DNA of 50,821 bases, taken from NCBI GenBank assembly GCA_000333335.1, contig BACX01000669.1, positions 1-50,821 on the forward strand. Direction: 5' to 3'. The notes under the pieces are model-generated. The model saw nothing but the letters and a program-made list of their open reading frames with translations, had not been told where the DNA came from and made no database searches. Each line of letters begins with the position of its first letter. The stretch's first letter is position 1. Made by a program: the position numbers and the translations under genes. The stretch comes from Sphingomonas-like bacterium B12. Its GTDB lineage: Bacteria > Pseudomonadota > Alphaproteobacteria > Sphingomonadales > Sphingomonadaceae. This document shows, piece after piece, positions 48,830 to 50,821 of this stretch.

Positions 48830-50821
48830 TCAGAACTTGAAGGATGCCTCGGCGCCGAATTCCTGCGGGCGGCCGGGGATCACACGATCGATGCCGAAAC
48901 CGCCAAAATAGCCGAAGCGCTGGAGCTGGACATATTTGTCGAGCACGTTGGTACCGTAGACGGCGAAGCGCAGCGGGCTGTCGGCGCTCGGGATCACGTC
49001 GATGCGGAAACCGAGCAGCGCGTAGGCCGGCAGCTTGCAGTCGAAGCCGGCGCCGTCCTGGCAGGCCCATTTCGATCCGACGCCGCGCACGTCGAGGCTC
49101 GGCGTGATGGTGCCGCCCGTGCCGATGTGGAGGTCGTAAGAGACAGCCGCGCTGAACGTGTATTTGGGCGCGGAGCTGACCGGCGTGTCCAGCGTCAGCG
49201 AGACGGCGTTCGGGCGGATCGAATCATAGGCCTGCGTCAGGTAGGAGACGTTGCCGCGCAGCGTCAGGTCGCGGGTCGGCCGCAACACGAACTCGCCCTC
49301 GAAGCCGGCTTCGTGCGCAGAGGCGGCGCTCTGGATCTGACGTGTCGAGGCGTTGCCGACGAGGATGTTCACGCCCGCCTGGATATCCGAATATTTTTGA
49401 TAGAAGCCGGACAGGTTGACGATCGCGCGCTTGTCGAACAGCTCGGCCTTGATACCGCCTTCGTAGGACCAGAGCTTCTCCGGCGCGTAGAAGGAGGGGA
49501 AGCGGCCGTCCGCCGGCTGCGCGCCCAGCTGCTGGTTGAAGCCGCCGGCATTGTAGCCGTGCGACGCGGTGACGTAGGTGAACAGATTGTCGGTCCAGCG
49601 GTAGGACAACTGCACCTTGGGGTCGAAGCCGTGCCAGCTGTGCGTCTCGCGCGCGGTGAAAGCAGGGCCGGCGCAGGTCGCCAGGCCGCCGATATAGTCG
49701 CCGGTGAAGCCGCCATTGGCGCCGCCGCCATAGCCGACTTGCGCGTTCGGCGTGTTGTAATTGCAGTAATAGGTCTGCCCGTTCTTGACGAAGCTGGCGC
49801 CATTATCCGTGAAGAAGACGGTGCTGGTGCCGGTCTTCCGGTCGTGCGTGTAGCGGCCGCCAAGCGTTAGTTCGAGCCTGGGCGTGATCTTGAACGAGGC
49901 CTGCGCGAAAGCGGCATAGCTCTGATATTTGAGCGACGCGTCGTAGACGTAGCCGAGCGGATCGATCCAGTCCGGGCCGGTATCCTGCAGGAAGCGGGTA
50001 TTCTGGTGGAAATAATAGAGGCCGGCGAGGAAGGTCAGCCTTTTGTCGAGCGCGGTGCCGCCGATCGTCAGCTCCTGGGTGAACTGCCTGGTGCGCGTAT
50101 CATCATATTCGGCATAGATGTCGTTCGGCGTGTCGTCGGTCGGCGTGTAGAATTTCGCGCGGCTGCGGCGATAGGCGGTCACCGAGTGGATCGCGATCTC
50201 GTCGGTCAGATCGTAGGTGATGCGGCCGTTGAGCGTCGTCACGTCGGTATGGTTGAACGGCCCTTGGCCGACGTAACGGGCTATCCCCTTGCCGGCGTCG
50301 CCGCCGGTTGCGGTATCGGTCGTGAGCGCGCTGGTGGGGGCGCCCAATGTCGCTCCGCCATAGACGAGGTACGGGTCGCCCAGCACCGGATAGGCGGTGC
50401 AATAAGGCACGCTGTGGAGCGCGTTGTAATTCTGGATGTAGCCGTCCGATCGGCAGCCGACCGGGATCGTGGCGCCACCATCGGTGTGCGACCAGTCATA
50501 TTCGCCAAGCAGGTCGATCTTGAGCGGACCCTTGTCGATGCGTAGCTGGCCGCGGCCCGACCGGCTGTTGATGTCGCCGCTGCGGCCGTCGTCGAGGACA
50601 TGGTGGATATAGCCATCGGCATTCTGGGTGCGGAAGCTCAGCCGGGCCGCAATGCCATCCGTGATCGGCAGTTTGATCGCCCCCTCGGAATCGACCCGGC
50701 CGGATGAGCCCACGCGCAGCTGCGCATACCCCTCGAAGCGTTTCGGTGGGCGCTGAGTGGTGAGCAGCACCCCGCCGGCAGTAGTGTTCTTCCCCGAAAG
50801 CGTGGCCTGGGGCCCCTTCAG
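48830..50821 (-). CDS. TonB-dependent receptor, N-terminus cut off by the window edge
   Basis: 663 codons are visible. In frame with the last bases of the window the sequence reads LKGPQATLSGKNTTAGGVLL, the plug-domain motif, so the gene continues past 50821. Barrel strands include RISFRTQNADGYIH-like segments, YFHQNTRFLQDTG, and TLGGRYTHDRKTGTS; the C-terminus ends in Phe (EFGAEASFKF), as in outer-membrane barrels. It resembles the sphingomonad receptors for large or aromatic substrates. The substrate is unknown; no FecR/TonB partner lies nearby. Confidence 0.9.
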   Translation of the reverse strand: MKGPQATLSGKNTTAGGVLLTTQRPPKRFEGYAQLRVGSSGRVDSEGAIKLPITDGIAARLSFRTQNADGYIHHVLDDGRSGDINSRSGRGQLRIDKGPLKIDLLGEYDWSHTDGGATIPVGCRSDGYIQNYNALHSVPYCTAYPVLGDPYLVYGGATLGAPTSALTTDTATGGDAGKGIARYVGQGPFNHTDVTTLNGRITYDLTDEIAIHSVTAYRRSRAKFYTPTDDTPNDIYAEYDDTRTRQFTQELTIGGTALDKRLTFLAGLYYFHQNTRFLQDTGPDWIDPLGYVYDASLKYQSYAAFAQASFKITPRLELTLGGRYTHDRKTGTSTVFFTDNGASFVKNGQTYYCNYNTPNAQVGYGGGANGGFTGDYIGGLATCAGPAFTARETHSWHGFDPKVQLSYRWTDNLFTYVTASHGYNAGGFNQQLGAQPADGRFPSFYAPEKLWSYEGGIKAELFDKRAIVNLSGFYQKYSDIQAGVNILVGNASTRQIQSAASAHEAGFEGEFVLRPTRDLTLRGNVSYLTQAYDSIRPNAVSLTLDTPVSSAPKYTFSAAVSYDLHIGTGGTITPSLDVRGVGSKWACQDGAGFDCKLPAYALLGFRIDVIPSADSPLRFAVYGTNVLDKYVQLQRFGYFGGFGIDRVIPGRPQEFGAEASFKF

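Noticed and set aside
1-50821. tRNA, rRNA or CRISPR array
   Set aside because: No cloverleaf, rRNA-like segment or regularly spaced repeat array was recognised by eye; the only regular repeats are the origin iterons.

Overview
The window is high-GC DNA with alphaproteobacterial gene content. The sphingomonad-type RepA/ParA/ParB replication module, the TonB-dependent receptor and the general gene set point to a member of the Sphingomonadales (Sphingomonas, Sphingobium or Novosphingobium-like). A replication initiator, partition genes and an iteron origin lie in the same window as accessory cargo, so this is most likely a large plasmid or chromid. That placement is inference; no neighbouring sequence was available.

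Layout. (1) 1-11180, mostly minus strand: plasmid accessory genes (a DUF3768 protein, a DUF2493/SLOG protein, a DUF736 protein), a ParD antitoxin with a frameshifted ParE toxin, small unknown genes, and a 1744-residue N6-adenine methylase/helicase resembling P1 DarB. (2) 11394-12039: an AbrB/VapC toxin-antitoxin pair on the plus strand. (3) 12140-14502: a tight minus-strand cluster with a zincin-like protein, an HD alarmone-hydrolase-like protein, a DUF6283 protein and two unknowns. (4) 14605-23789: a minus-strand series of primase-like protein, ArdC, two unknowns and then a PRTRC cassette (ParB, E, C, F, B, A, ThiF). The cassette is the most interesting system here. It encodes a likely ubiquitin-like protein ending in glycine (C), an E2-like protein with a candidate catalytic Cys (B), a JAMM-motif isopeptidase-like protein (A) and an E1-like ThiF protein, all tied to a plasmid ParB. 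(5) 24083-28640: parA, parB, repA and an origin with seven iterons, one DnaA box and one near-match. (6) 29167-31446: a helix-turn-helix protein divergent from a tyrosine recombinase, with a perfect 10-7-10 inverted repeat between them. (7) 31735-34304: a MarR regulator, a small membrane protein and a CLC channel, with two matching palindromes. (8) 34436-45440: a complete nitrate assimilation locus (nasT, nasS, nitrate transporter, porin, nirB, nirD, nasA, cobA). (9) 45692-50821: a chemoreceptor, a small unknown gene and a TonB-dependent receptor that runs off the right edge.

How the parts work together. NasS and NasT should sense nitrate/nitrite. Both downstream transcription units start with a leader holding two hairpins with A1/G4 hexaloops followed by an intrinsic terminator, the expected target of an ANTAR antiterminator. 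The transporter and porin bring nitrate in, NasA reduces it to nitrite, NirBD reduces nitrite to ammonium, and CobA starts siroheme synthesis for NirB. On the plasmid side, at least seven minus-strand genes are preceded by a recurrent leader: hairpin, a GA-rich tract, hairpin, then the start codon. This suggests one shared post-transcriptional control of the anti-restriction, primase and PRTRC genes.

Three genes (parE-like, PRTRC parB, nirB) each look as if one base is missing near a domain-critical point. This may be real decay or sequence error and should be checked before function is inferred.
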